The notes under the pieces are model-generated. The model did no database searches and had not been told where the DNA came from. It worked only from the letters and a program-made list of their open reading frames with translations. From Gnetum montanum (Eukaryota > Streptophyta > Gnetopsida > Gnetales > Gnetaceae), in the NCBI GenBank assembly GCA_015680685.1, contig MNCI01009006.1, forward strand, positions 52,279 to 85,781: a stretch of 33,503 nt of DNA, read 5' to 3'. The translations under genes and the position numbers were made by a program. Below, one piece after another: positions 21,074-32,753 of this stretch; position 1 is the first letter of the stretch; every line of letters starts with the position of its first letter.

Positions 21074-21915
21074 TGATGAATGGCGAGGTACCCCTACACC
21101 CAACCATACGAGTTACTAAGGTGTTTATGCATGATCCAGTCAAATTCCATGGGCCTATAGTTCTCTAGTACACTAGCTCTTCTAGGAAGTGAAATGGGTG
21201 ATGAGAACATTCATTGTCTTTCCAACTATACTTGTGAGGTTCAAGGGTATGATTTAAGGGTAATTGAGGTACATGATTTTTCTTGTTTTATGTTTTATGA
21301 GTTTAGTCACCTACAACAAGAATGAAAGGTAGAGTAATTTAGGATCTAGTTCATTTACAGTCTAACTATCCTAATATAAATAACCATTCCACTTTCTTGA
21401 ACACATATAGTGTTGTTGGGCTACCAAAGATTAAGCATTGTCAAGTTACCAAGTACTATCTGTATGTTTGAAGTGGTCATGCTTGTGTTCCTTAACAACT
21501 AAAAATAAATTTCTTAATTCAAATGCATTAAGGTAAAGAGCATGAAGGTAAAGTACATTAATGAAAATATTAATATATTCTTAGTGCTACAAGAATTGTC
21601 AAAAGAGTTTTTTTTTTGAATTCGTATCACACTGCTATGCTTAGGTACATCAATGCTCAAACAAAGAACTGTACACACTTAGATTTCTTCTGTGGGCACT
21701 CAAAAAATATTCTAACTCTAATGAAAATAAACTACAAGAGCTTCACTACTTTGACTTGAAAAATGAAACTAATTAAAAACTAATGCCAAAACGAGAACCC
21801 AGGTGCGATATTTATAGGGCATCATATACCCCCCAACATCGAATGTCTGACGTTGCATTAACACCCTGACATTGGATACCTAATGTTAGAGCAGAGAAAA
21901 CCATGCATTTCATCA
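21074..21915 (-). mobile_element. 5' LTR of element A
   Basis: 842 bp, TGATGA...TCATCA, followed by TAGAT, the right target duplication. On the minus strand U3 runs from 21915 to the CTATAAATA box (21817-21809), only about 100 bp. That short U3 holds two ACATYGGATGT-like dyads (about 21836-21895). The left copy has TAGTTATAG at the TATA place, so one LTR promoter has decayed. Confidence 0.88.
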
Positions 21916-21920
21916 TAGAT

Positions 21921-23275
21921 CATAGATCACCACTTTCATAAAAATGTTATATTACATAGTGATATGAGGATGAAACAAGATTATCCTCTTTCACCTACTT
22001 TTTTTGCTATTTTTATTGATGAACTTGAGGAGTAGATGCAAAAAATTCCAAATAGATACTCTATTAAAATTAATGATCACTTTGTTAACCTTTTCTTTTA
22101 TAATGATGATTTAGCTATCATCTCCAACTCTAAGGAAGGCCTAAAATAAATACTAATTTTTTAAAGGATTTCTGCCAACATTTAGAAATGAAAGTTACTG
22201 TGTAAGAAACCAAAATTATGGTGTGTGACAGAAGGAATAATTATTACTCTTTCACTATTAGAAAGGATCTAGTAAATACCAACTCATAGATACCTTAGCC
22301 TAGATATTTCTCACAATTATAGTTGGAAGATGTATATTTAACAAAGGATTGCAAGTGGATTGAAAGCCCTATTTTATTTTTTAAAAAAATATCATAAGGA
22401 AACTATCTTCACCTAGAAATTCAAAAAATAGTCATTTTTTTATATTATGAAACTAAATATTTTGTATGGGTGTGCAGTGTGGGGTCCTAGAGCTGCTAGA
22501 AAATATTAGAAGAGAATAAAATAATTGTAGAAGACCTTTTTGATAGAAGAATTTTGATTTAAAAGAAAGGTACAATATGATTTACTACTTCTTAAAGCTA
22601 ATATGATGCCTTTAGAGATAGAAGTCCTGTGTCAATTTGTATCATATGTTCATAGTCTCTCTTATATCATAACAACTAAGGAAGTGTTAGTTGCTACTCA
22701 ATAGAAAGGATGGTTCTACAAGGAAATTATTTTGCTCTAAAAATGAAATATTAAAATGGATATTCTACATTTCAATATAAAGTAACTCTGTAAGAGCATA
22801 ACAAAAAGGCACTGTTGCACATATGGAGTAACCCAACAAGAAAAAAATAATTCTACCTAGATAGCATTAGAGGAGACATCAACAAAAAAATAGCTTATTT
22901 ATCTACTCTTATATTCTACCACCTACATTATCAAATTAGTTGAGCAAGATTAGGCTCCCATTGTTTTAGAATTGAAATAGGAACATTGATCCATATTCTG
23001 GGAGAAGAGAGAACTTATCATTATGCAATCAAAGAGTAATTGAAGATGAGCATCACATATTCCTCAAATGTCCTATTCTTGTAGAAAGTTTCCACAAATG
23101 GGAAATTATAGCTATGTTTTTAATTGAGCTTTTTGAGATAGCACCAAAGTAGCTTGGTAACTTTATTGATGAAGTGTTTACAATACATACTATGTATATT
23201 TTTTCTGTTCAATAGATCCTTAGGGCCTTTAGATGCATTAAAAAGCATTTGAATCCATAATTGAAATCTTGATAA
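21921..23275 (+). pseudogene. LINE reverse transcriptase, second half, and C-terminal region
   Basis: It resumes the frame broken at 11880. HSDMRMKQDYPLSPTFF (about 21963-22013) is the 'G..QG.PLSPT' block, FYNDDLAII (about 22096-22122) is the YADD active site with both Asp kept, and EMKVTV..TKIMV follows. Then come decayed blocks typical after the RT: YMKLNILYGCAVWGP-like (about 22441-22488) and, near the end, IEDEHHIFLKCPIL (about 23039-23080), the 'E...H.LF.CP' zinc-like motif. There are many stops. The 3' end is judged from where the readable protein ends. Confidence 0.78.
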
Positions 23276-23590
23276 GAGTATATTCCAATCATTACTGGAA
23301 TGGATGAAAAATTGATCGGAAACTTCCAATTGTAGCTTGTAGTTATCATTAGCATGATAAATTGCTCAAAACTTCCAACATGGACTCATCTTATGAATTT
23401 TAATATTTAATTAATTAGCTTATGTAATAAATTATGAACCCATCCTCCAATTATTAATATTAAAACTTAGGACATTTATTAACCTAAAAAAGATATAAGT
23501 AACTCTATGTTATTTAATAATACTAATAGTAATGATAACTAAATAATAATAAATAATCAAAGGTTTTAGGAAAAACCATCTTAAACATAC
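23276..23590 (+). other. Probable LINE 3' tail and target of element B
   Basis: AT-rich sequence after the LINE protein, ending in TAATAATAAATAATC-like A/T runs. CATAC at 23586-23590 is the left target duplication of element B. No other feature is seen. Confidence 0.45.
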
Positions 23591-25453
23591 TATTGATGCA
23601 TAAATTTTGGATACATCAACATTTGAAAAACTTGTTTAGGGAGACTATTTCCTAGGATGTCTCTTGTATGGATACTGGAACCTAGGAATAGTCTCAGCTG
23701 GTAGGGCAATGTGACGTATAAAGATCTTGGTAAGTTAAATGATTTTAACAAGGAAATATAAAAGCCATTTCAAGATAATTTTGACTGAAAGAGAATCATT
23801 TGCTTTTAAAATTTTCAACAATAAAACTTGTGTATCAATAAAATGTGAAACTAAAGAAGGAAATAGTTGATAGCTTGGACAAGATTAGTCTTGTGCTTTC
23901 AAGTAAAATGGGTTTTGTGTTTAATCCACAGCATAGAGACCACAATTCAACTGCAAAAATATAAAATGATAGAGTGAAATAATGACTTAGTTCAAAACAA
24001 GCATAGATGAAATGACTTTTGGTGTAGCCTTGCCTACCAGTGCTTGCAAGCAGCACACCTCTTCTAATGAGCCTACAACCTTTGACTATTGAATCTACCT
24101 ACTACGTTGCCCAAATTTCCTCTTGGAGAGCCATAAAATAGGCAATAAAATTAAGAGAGAACCCTGGGATTTTCCATCATGACTCTACTTGGAAAAAATG
24201 CCACCACCATAGCTAGCTTTCTACTTCCTCTCCCCATCCTCTTTCCTTACTAGGGAATTTATAAGGATTGGTCTAGCACATGAGGTGCCATTACCCATGC
24301 GTAATGGCCATGGCAATTACTGCCTACACATGACATCAATTGTAATGTCCACTGCCACCACCCTCACATAACATCCACTGTAACGTCCACCAATCATGTG
24401 TAGAAAATGACTACAATAAGGAAACATGACTCTTGTATCAAAAAACCCCCCATCAATGTAGAAAATAGCTAGGAATCAGGCCTCATTATCCACATAACAT
24501 CTAGATTTGCCAACACCTAGCATGTAATGGGAGGTAGCAAAGTGAAAACGGTAGCATCCATCAATGCCTATGTGTAGAAAATGATAGTTACTGTGACATG
24601 GGCAGACATAATGGCTACATGAGCCTTTCATGTGTAGAAAATGGCATTCTCCATCAAGGCAACGTGTAGGAAATAGTTGCAATTGTGTGGTCAAAGAATG
24701 TGGTTGATGGAGTGACACATCCATGTTGCAACCAATGTCCAAGTTGCAGCTTCATTACTGCCATAAATCCTCAATGCACATTTCTATTATTATTGCAAAA
24801 AAAAAACCAAAAATAAAAAAACATAACACCACTCTAGATCAAGGAATTGAATTCTTCAACTGCCACCAAGTGGTTGCCCAACAACAAAACCTGCACCACT
24901 AGTTTGAGTCTTTCACAGCAACGAGAACATGAATAATTTAATACAATTCCATCTGTAACTGCAACTAATTAGCCCTAGGATGTGGTGGAGAATATTCCTA
25001 GAAGAAACAAACCATGCAAACATGGTTGCTAAGTTTCCCCTGCGTGCATTCCACAGTTGCAATACCATTGCTTTCATTGTTTTCAAATTTTATATATATA
25101 TATATATTTTATTCCTAACATGTGTTCTTGTGTGATCTGTGATTTACTGATTCTCCAAAGTTGCCATGGTGATGTACACCAATAATGATGTAATTTCCAT
25201 TCAAATACTTTTTAAAATAGTAACAATCTATTTTTTATTGGAAATCTTAGTTCATGATTTCATATAACCTTTATAAATAAAGTTGATATTACATTCTTTT
25301 ATTTTATTTTATCAACTTGAAACAAATATGATATGGATATGAGTAATGAAGAACACAAATTCATCTTTCTATAAATATATTATACTTTACTTAATGTGAT
25401 TAAAATGATTTATAAATCGCCCCATGCCTAGCATGGGAGTGTTGATATCAACA
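23591..25453 (-). mobile_element. 3' LTR of element B
   Basis: Plus-strand reading starts TATTGATGCATAAATTTTGG (expected TGTYGATGC) and ends TGTTGATATCAACA. It aligns along its whole length with 30864-32748. A likely TATA box on the minus strand is CTTATAAATTCC (about 24264-24253), preceded by CCAAT. Motifs such as TGTGTAGAAAATG recur (about 24399, 24571, 24640). Next to its inner end the minus strand has TTTGAGGGCTAAG, a plausible polypurine tract (25466-25454). An AT microsatellite lies near 25093-25110. Confidence 0.88.
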
Positions 25454-26935
25454 CTTAGCCCTCAAACTAGAAATTGTATGCAAGTGCAACGAACTACAAA
25501 ACCATAGAAATTTTAAAAGGAGATGCAAAAGATAAAGGGTCGAAAAGATCATAAAACATAAACAAATATAAATTTGAAAGTAAACCATACTAATCTAAAC
25601 ATGATTAAAATAACCATATAATAAAGAGAGTACTAAATGTGAGCCACCCAACACACCACCTTGTTTAATCAAGATCTAAACTTATACTCTTTATAAATCA
25701 TAATTTTAACTATATATATATATTATTAAAATATATAATTAAGATCTCATTCTCAATAGTCTCATAAATAAAAGAAATTAGCATGAGGATTACTTTGAGC
25801 ACAAGATTTATACCAAACTTAATGAAGAGGACATGCTTATCTTAGATCATAGCTAGCCACAACTTTCAGATTTTTCCTTGGAAAATTTTCTATTTTTTTT
25901 TTTTTGGTTTTGGAAGTTTAGAAAAGAAATGAGTGAAAAGGGATAAGGGAAAATGAAAAAATTTAGAAAATGGAAAGGGAATATTTTCTTTTCTCTATTT
26001 TGAATTTTGGAGAATTAGGTTTAAAAGGGAAAATGAAGACTAGGATGAGGATTGCTACCAAACCCCATCAAACTCAATAACTTATTACATTTCCAATGAA
26101 CATGCTCCTCATTATTTTTCTTTTTTCTTTTATTTTAGGAAAATTTACTCATGATGTACTTTATTCTTAGGGTAGGAATTCCAACACGATTAACTGTAGT
26201 ACCAAAGAACACAGTCCTTTTGGAAACTTTGCCCATGGTGTAGTTCAACCCTTCTGCATATGACTTTCTAATTATAATCTAGATTGCATTATAGCAAGTC
26301 TCTTAGGTGGCCAAGGGTTATCAAGTGGAGAGGAACACACTTCACCCTATTGCTTATAGGATAGCCATGGGTCATCACACTTGAGAGCTAGCGTCTATGA
26401 GAGGGAAAATGGATAATTCCTAAGGCCACCTAATGATTGTGGCTAACCGCTCTTCAACTTCACATGTCCTACATTCACATGACCATGATGATAACATGAT
26501 AGGTTAGCATAAACCCCATTCTCCATAATCCAACTAACTAATAAAACCTTTACTTTGAAAATGATTAGGAAGAATCAATTAAAGCATATCATATAAGCAG
26601 ATTTTATATAATAGTAATATGATATAACATATAAAACATTATACTTGCATCATTTTCAAATCGTGTTATGATGACATAATTACTAGTAACTCAAAATGAT
26701 CATAATGATTCCTAAAATCATATGAAAAGCACAAATCAAAGAAAAACCAATAAGCTAAGAAAGAGATGATGGTAGACTAAACATGCATAAAATGATGGAA
26801 ATGAAAAGAAAATATGTAAATGCAAGTATATACAAATTACATGCATGAAGAATGAGAAGAAAACATGGAACTAAGGATCTACCAAGTGTCCAAGTGGGGC
26901 ACTTGAGTAGAAATACTTTAGATGAAATGAATTAA
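25454..26935 (-). other. Element B non-coding region before the 3' LTR
   Basis: About 1.5 kb with no open frame over 60 codons and no domain. It has a TA-rich stretch (25711-25738), an oligo-T run (25893-25905) and a stretch near 26200-26500 of more complex sequence that I cannot assign. This is the env-like or long-tail position. Confidence 0.6.
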
Positions 26936-27409
26936 ATTTCTATTTAATTTGTATCCTTGGAAATTAGTGATTTTATAAACATTAGGGCCAATGATATTTG
27001 TGAGTTGATATGGGCCTATCCACATAGTAGGAAACTTAATTTTAGGACTTGTTTGACTAGACACTCTATCTTTTTTTAGGACTAGACCTTCTATTTTAAA
27101 GATGTTACCTATAGATTTCTTGTCAAGCCATCTTTTAACAATTTGTTAATGATTAAGATTACGAAAATTAATACATAATCATACTTCACTTGTTCACTTT
27201 CTATTAGGCACTAAATTTGATGTCCAACTTGAATGTTTCACAAGATAAATAATTTTAGATTCTAAATGTTTATCAATGTCTTCTTTTATTAAAGTTTCAA
27301 TCTTGGGATTAAGAGGTCTAATTTTTTGTCTAAATGCTTTGGTTTTGGTATGTAAGTAATCAAATAAAGTTTTTCTAGTTGCCATTTTAGGAGAGATTTT
27401 ATTTAACAA
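26936..27409 (-). pseudogene. RT start fused by deletion to integrase C-terminus, element B
   Basis: The minus strand is open over 27409-27194 with FRQKIRPLNPKIETLIKEDI and IIYLVKHSSWTSNLVPNRK, the start of Ty3 RT. The next bases, in another frame, give NFRNLNH (27159-27139), RT motif 1 ('C.DFRNLN'). After a stop the reading goes straight into QIVKRWLDKKSIG, IEGLVLKKDRV and FPTMWIGPYQLTNIIGPNVY, the C-terminal GPY module of integrase, ending at a stop near 26936. Thus the RT active site, RNase H and the integrase zinc and catalytic core are missing in one deletion. Confidence 0.8.
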
Positions 27410-27591
27410 AAAGTCATCCTTTGATATAACTTCTTCATGAATTTGAGAAACTTTAAAACATTGATCACTAAATTCACCATTGGAAAATGAAAATTCATGA
27501 ATATGATTATCATCATCAAAACTTGGAAAGAAAAGAAAATATCTAGAATAGAATAGAACTTAACCTTTTCAATAATTCTTTCAAAATCCCA

Positions 27592-27963
27592 GGCATTATG
27601 GTTAAAAGGGATATCTAAAGTAGTGGCCATTTGAGCTAATGCATCGAGAACATAATTTTCTTCTCTAGGAATGTGTTCAATGGATATGCCATCAAAATTT
27701 GGCACACCTTATAATGTTTTAATGGTAAGGATTTCATTTATATCATTGTCCTCTCCTAATGGTGGTGGATACCCATGTTGATGATAAGGTAAGGCATCTT
27801 CATGAATTTCTTCACATTCTTTAAAATTTTGATAGTGTTGGATGGAATTTGTATGAGAAAAAGGATTTATTTCTGTAATTTCACTCACATGCTTATTTAT
27901 AACATATTTACCAAGTCCAAATTCAATAACTCCAATATAAAGATTAGTATTTTGATTTTCCAA
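27592..27963 (-). pseudogene. RNase H-like C-terminal segment upstream of RT, element B
   Basis: The minus strand, open at 27705-27403, begins PNFDGISIEHIPREENYVLD and continues ALAQMATTL, the end of an RNase H domain ('HIPREEN..ADALA..A'). It lies between protease and RT, not after RT as in ordinary Ty3 elements. Just upstream, 27963-27709 is open (84 codons) but has no RNase H catalytic block that I can see. Some Tat-group elements carry a second, archaeal-type RNase H; I recall an upstream position for some plants but am not certain. A rearranged copy of the normal RNase H end is the alternative. Confidence 0.55.
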
Positions 27964-28028
27964 AGATTGATTTGCTGATTAAAAGATGTTAGCACTTATT
28001 TATAATAAGGTTCTCTTGGTATAATCAT

Positions 28029-28640
28029 TTATTCAGATTTTCCTTTAACAGGAACTAATAATTCTAAGAAATCTAACCTAAAGAAGCTGTCAAGCTTGGC
28101 TTTGAAAGTCCTGGATAGAAGCACACCATAATTGGGTGACTTATCAACTACTAAAATATCTAGATAACATGTAAAAGTATGGTATTGTTTAAGTTGTACT
28201 TTTAATCCCTTTAATGATCCTACCATAGGTACACTAGATCCATCAAGTTGTATCACACTTCTTTCTTGTGGTAGCATTCGTGCTCCTAATGTTTTACATA
28301 CACCAAGTGGTATGACACTAATAGTTGCATCAAAATCCATTAAGCAATTATGAACATTCTTTCCCAAAATGACTAAAGTTGTTAAGAAAGGTGGTTAATC
28401 TTTCTTATTGGACATGATATTGCTTGAGCTTTATATTGGTAATGCATTAAGACATTTTGCAAAAGGAACTTGCTTTTCAGTTATTGGAGATTTTTCTTTT
28501 TTAGTTTTAGGTGTATGAACCATCTTTTAAATCACATATTTCATTTCATTAAAATGTAGAAGATCATACATTGAAATGTTGGCTTTAACATTTTTCAAAT
28601 GCTCAACTAGATCATAAGTCTTATGTTTATCTTTGGCTTC
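28029..28640 (-). pseudogene. Protease region of element B
   Basis: The minus strand reads YDLVEHLKNVKANISMYDLL (about 28620-28558), a block found before the protease in this group. The open stretch 28367-28029 follows with NCLMDFDATISVIPLGVCKT and YGVLLSRTF. The catalytic triplet is DFD where DSG or DTG is expected, so the Gly is lost by what would be a G-to-A change. The rest of the fold, including the 'LLSR.W...L' end, is well kept. Confidence 0.72.
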
Positions 28641-30003
28641 TTGTTGAGGTGGAGTTCTTCTAAGTAAAGAAGGGGAGTTTGGTCATTGTGGGATGTTTGC
28701 TTGGGATGGTCTAGTTTGATTATTTGTGTTATTTTGACTAGGATCTCTTTTGTTGGAAGGGATATAAGGATTATTCCTAGTTTTCTATTGTGTGGTGTTC
28801 ATAATGTCACTAAGTCTACAATAGTAAGTGTTATGTGGGTTGGGATCACTTGTCATGACTTGTTCCAATGAAGCAACTTCTTCATTTTCTATTTCATGAG
28901 GTATGTTCAATACCATAATTGGGATTTTCCAACTTTTTTGACTTTGGCATTGTTACCATATAACGCTAAAAATTGAGAACATGTTTTCTCAAAATGTTTC
29001 CTAGTATTATAAAGAAAAAAATAATAATCATTGATTGATGTGCTTGATTTTTCAGATTGTATACAAACTTTATTATTATTTTGCTTTAATTCAACTACTT
29101 CATTGAGAAGCTTTTAAAGTGAATTTAATATTTTTGTCATTTGGTTTTCTATTTGATAAGTGGATGCATTAGGATTTGATATTCCATTTGGATTTATGAT
29201 GGATTGGATCGAAGCTTTTGATTGATTATCACTTAAACCGGTATTTGGTGGTGAAAATGAAGAGGATGTGAAACCTTGAAAACAGCTACTTGTAGGTTGA
29301 TTCATTTGAAGGGGAGTGGGAGTTTGGAGTAAAGTATTATTCATTGGGAAAACTTGTGATGGTAAAGGCGTAGATGATATAAATTTCTAACATTCATCAT
29401 TCCAAATTAAGTTTGAATGCTATTCATCAAGGTAATTTGTTCTAAGTCAATAGCTTTAGCCATTACTCCTGATATTTCCATTATGTTGGGATCAGATTTA
29501 ATGGCATAGGCAAAAAATGGATTAATGGTAGAGAGGTAAAAATTGAGGATACCATTAGGTTGTGAATGCATCTCATTTAGCACATAAGCAAGTTGATGGA
29601 GGAATCTTAGATTGTAATCACAAACGTTGTCCCTAGGTAGTTTTCTTAGGCTTGTAAAATTACTTGATGCTAAGGAAGGGTTAGTAAACTTATCAAATTG
29701 GAATAGGAACTTATTTTTAAACTCTTTCCATGAGTTGATAGAGGCATTAGGGAGCATAAAAAATGATATGGTGGCTTTGCTTATGAAATTTTTTACAAAG
29801 ACCCTACATGCTATTTCATTTTGGATAATGTTATGGATGAATAGTAAGGTTTCAAAACATTGTATGTGTTGGTCGGCATCACTAGTAGGGGCTACGGCAT
29901 CAAAGAAAAAATTTATGTTTTGAAGTGATTTCAGAATATTGTGATAGTTTGTGAAGTTAAAAGGGTTGCTCACCAAGGCAGTTGGGGGTTGATTGGCTAC
30001 CAT
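28641..30003 (-). pseudogene. Gag of element B
   Basis: An open reading frame of 198 codons (30003-29407) is the longest in the window. It starts MVANQPPTALVSNPFNF and contains DADQHIQCFETLL, FVKNFISKATISFFMLPNAS and SWKEFKNKFLFQF. These are the gag core blocks ('H...F', 'F..SL...A..WF..LP..SI.SW.EL...F...F'). The start is the ATG before this first block. The frame stops at 29407; a second open piece (29344-29114) is Ser/Pro/Asn-rich, and Asn-rich sequence continues to about 28700 with stops. No complete zinc knuckle is visible. It would form the particle in which reverse transcription happens. Confidence 0.8.
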
Positions 30004-30863
30004 CCTAGTTTGAATTTTTTTAGGGATAGAAATTGGAAATCATGAAGCTCATTGTTTTCATAAAGTGAAATGATGGGTCACTGGTCGATTAGAGGCATGA
30101 GGAAGAGCTCTTTATTGAGATGATTTATGGGAGATTTCACTCATAAAACAAAAGATTTTGAAATATAAATGCTAGAAAACCATAAAATTAAATAAGACAA
30201 AAAAATATTTAAATACTAATTTTTTTATTATTTTTAAAAGAAAAATTGAAATTGCAATATATATAAAATTTATAAGAAAAAAAGTGAAATGAAAATTTTT
30301 AGAAAAGTAAATTTGAATAGAATGATGTAATGAATGAGAACACCACCTTACTAAAGTTAGAACTAAGGTAAGGATTACCAAAATGAAGTAATCAACAAAA
30401 TTAGGAAAAGAAGGTTTGGGGATTTGAAAATGTAACTGAAATAGAGTGATAAAACTAAAAACAGGTGACCGTTAATTGGAACTAGTATTAAAAATAGGCC
30501 ACTAAAGGTTTAGGTAACAAAAATTGAAAAATAAAAGATTTAAAGGACTGAAAAATAGAAATTTTTAGGTAGCAGAAACTAAATTTCAAAAATAGTAACT
30601 GGAAAATATATGATTATTACCAAGATTAAATAACTAAAATAGGAAATTTAAAGTTCAAAGAAACTAAAATAGGTAAAACAGAGATTCAGAAATCATAAAG
30701 TAGATGACTGAGAACAAAAATCAAAAAATCAAATTTTTGGGAAATTAAAACAAAAAAACAAAAATAGAACAGGAATAGGAAAAGAGCAAAAAATTAATAT
30801 TTTTGGAAATAGAAATGGAAAATAAAGGTTAAAAAACAACCCTTCTTCTAATGTCAAAAAATG
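30004..30863 (-). other. Element B leader between 5' LTR and gag
   Basis: About 860 bp of A-rich sequence on the plus strand with no open frame of note. Immediately after the LTR end, the minus strand reads CAT then TTTTTGACATTAGAAGAAGG, the place of the primer binding site. I could not match it to a tRNA. Confidence 0.6.
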
Positions 30864-32748
30864 TGTCAATGCATAAATTTTGGACACATCAACACTTGAA
30901 AAACTCGTTTAGGGAGACTATTGCCTAGGATGCTTGCTGTATGGCTAAAGGAACTCAAGAATAGTCTTAGTTGGTAGGGCAATGTGACATTTCGTGACAT
31001 ATAAAGATGCTGGCAAGTTAAACAATTTTAACAAGGAAATATAAAAGGCAGTTCAAGATAATTTTAATCAAAAGACAACCATTTGCTTTTTAAAGTTTCA
31101 ACAATAAAACTTGTGTATTAATAAACTATGAAATTAAAGTAGGAAATAGCTAATAGCTTGAATAGGATTAATCTGAGTTCTAAAGTAAAATGAGTTCTAT
31201 GTTTAATCCATAGCATAGAGGCCATAGTTCAATTGCACAAATATAAAATGACATAATGAAATGATGACTTAGCTCAAAACAAGCACAGATGGAACGACTT
31301 CTAGTGTAGTGGTGCCTACCAACGCTTGTAAGAAGCACATCTCTTCTAACAAGCCTACAATCTCTGACAATTGAATCTACCCACTACTTTACCCGAAACC
31401 ACCTTTAGCAAAGCCATCAAATAAGCAACAAAAGTAAGAGAGAAACCTAGGATTTTCCATGGTGACTCCACTTGGAGAAAACCCCACCAGTGTAGCTAGA
31501 TTTCTGCTTCCTCTCCCCATCCTCTTTCCTTGCCAAGGAATTTATAAGGATTGATCTACCACATAAAAGCCACCACTTGTGCCTAATAGCCATGGTAATT
31601 ACTATCCATGTGTAACATCCATTGTAACGTCCACTACAACCACCCTAGTATAATGTCCACTGTAATGTGCACTAATCATGTGTAGAAAATGGCTACAACA
31701 AGGAAACATAACTCCAACATCAAAAACCCCCTCATCAATGTAGAAAATAGTTAGGAACCATGCCTCATTAACCTTATAACATCCAGATCTGCCACCACCC
31801 AACATGTAACGGGCGATAGTAGAATGAAAAAAATAGCATCCATCATTGCCCACGTGTAGCAATTAATAGTTACTGCAACGTGGGCATACATAATGGCTAC
31901 ATGAGCGTATCACATGCAAAAAATGACAATCTCCATCAAAGGTAACATGCAGGAAACAACTAAAATTGTGTTGTCAAAGAATGCGGTTAATGGAGCAGCA
32001 CACCCACATTGTAGCCAATGTCCAAGTTGTAGCTCCATTACTACCATAAATCTTCAATGTGCATTCCTGTTATTGCTAGAAAAACAAAACTAAAAAACAT
32101 AACACCAATATAGATTAAGGAATTTGATTCTTCAATTGTAGTCACATGGCTACCCAACAACAAAACTTGCGCCTCTGGTTCAAGTCTTTTGTAGCAATGA
32201 GAGCATGAACAATTCAACACAATTCCATCCATAACTACAAATAATGAGCCCTGGGATATGGCAGAGAATATCCCTAGAAGAGAAAAACTATGAAAATGTG
32301 GTTGCTAAGTTGCCCCTACATGCATTCTGTAGTTGCAATACCATTGCTTTCATTGTTTCCAAATTTTTTTATATATCTATTTTATTTCTTCCATGTGTTC
32401 ATGTGTGATTTGTGATTTACTAATTCTTTTAAGTTGACGTGGTGATGTCCAATACTAATGATGTAATTTCCATCAGAGTCTTTAGTACATTGTTTCTAAA
32501 GACTTTTCAAAATAGCAACAATCTATTTTTCATTGGAAATCTTAGTTTATGATTTTAGCTAACCTTTATAAATAAATTTGATATTACATTCTTTTATTTT
32601 ATTTTATTAGCTTGAAACAAGTATGTTATGGATATGAGTAATGAAGAACACAAACTCATCATTCTATAAATGTATTATTCTTGATTTAATGTGATTAAAC
32701 CAATTCATGAATGGCCCCATGCCTAGCATGGAAGTGTTTATATCAACA
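30864..32748 (-). mobile_element. 5' LTR of element B
   Basis: 1,885 bp, plus-strand start TGTCAATGCATAAATTTTGG and end ATATCAACA, then CATAC. It aligns with 23591-25453. It has a small local duplication of GTGACATTTC near 30984-31002. The TATA-like box is conserved (GAATTTATAAGGATTG, about 31540). The open frames at 31602-31862 and 32041-32232 are readings of LTR sequence, not genes. Confidence 0.88.
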
Positions 32749-32753
32749 CATAC

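Larger units (their letters stand above)
11881..21915 (-). mobile_element. Athila-like Ty3 LTR retrotransposon (element A), degenerate
   Basis: A 10,035-bp element on the minus strand, flanked by TAGAT at 11876-11880 and 21916-21920, with LTRs of 848 and 842 bp that start TGATGA and end TCATCA (plus-strand reading). Read on the minus strand the order is 5' LTR, primer site, gag, protease, RT, RNase H, integrase, a 2.1-kb tail, polypurine tract, 3' LTR. The protease-RT linker and the RNase H-integrase linker resemble Athila elements, as does the long tail. Every coding part has stops or frameshifts, and the two LTRs differ by very roughly 15 per cent in the parts I compared, so the insertion is old. 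It split a LINE reverse transcriptase. Confidence 0.9.
23591..32748 (-). mobile_element. Tat-like Ty3 LTR retrotransposon (element B), internally deleted
   Basis: 9,158 bp on the minus strand, flanked by CATAC at 23586-23590 and 32749-32753. LTRs are 23591-25453 and 30864-32748. Read on the minus strand: 5' LTR, A-rich leader, gag, protease, an RNase H-like end, RT start, integrase C-terminus, 1.5 kb of non-coding DNA, 3' LTR. RT from motif 2 on, the main RNase H and the integrase core are deleted. The conserved YDLVEHLKNVKANISMYDLL block before the protease and the protease form LLSRTF..KL are those of plant elements in the Tat/Athila group. LTR divergence is very roughly 15 per cent in the parts I compared. 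Confidence 0.88.

Noticed and set aside
25090-25112. TA microsatellite
   Set aside because: Ordinary simple repeat in an AT-rich LTR; noted only within the LTR entry.
31602-32232. Minus-strand open frames of 86 and 63 codons
   Set aside because: They lie inside the element B LTR and have no domain.
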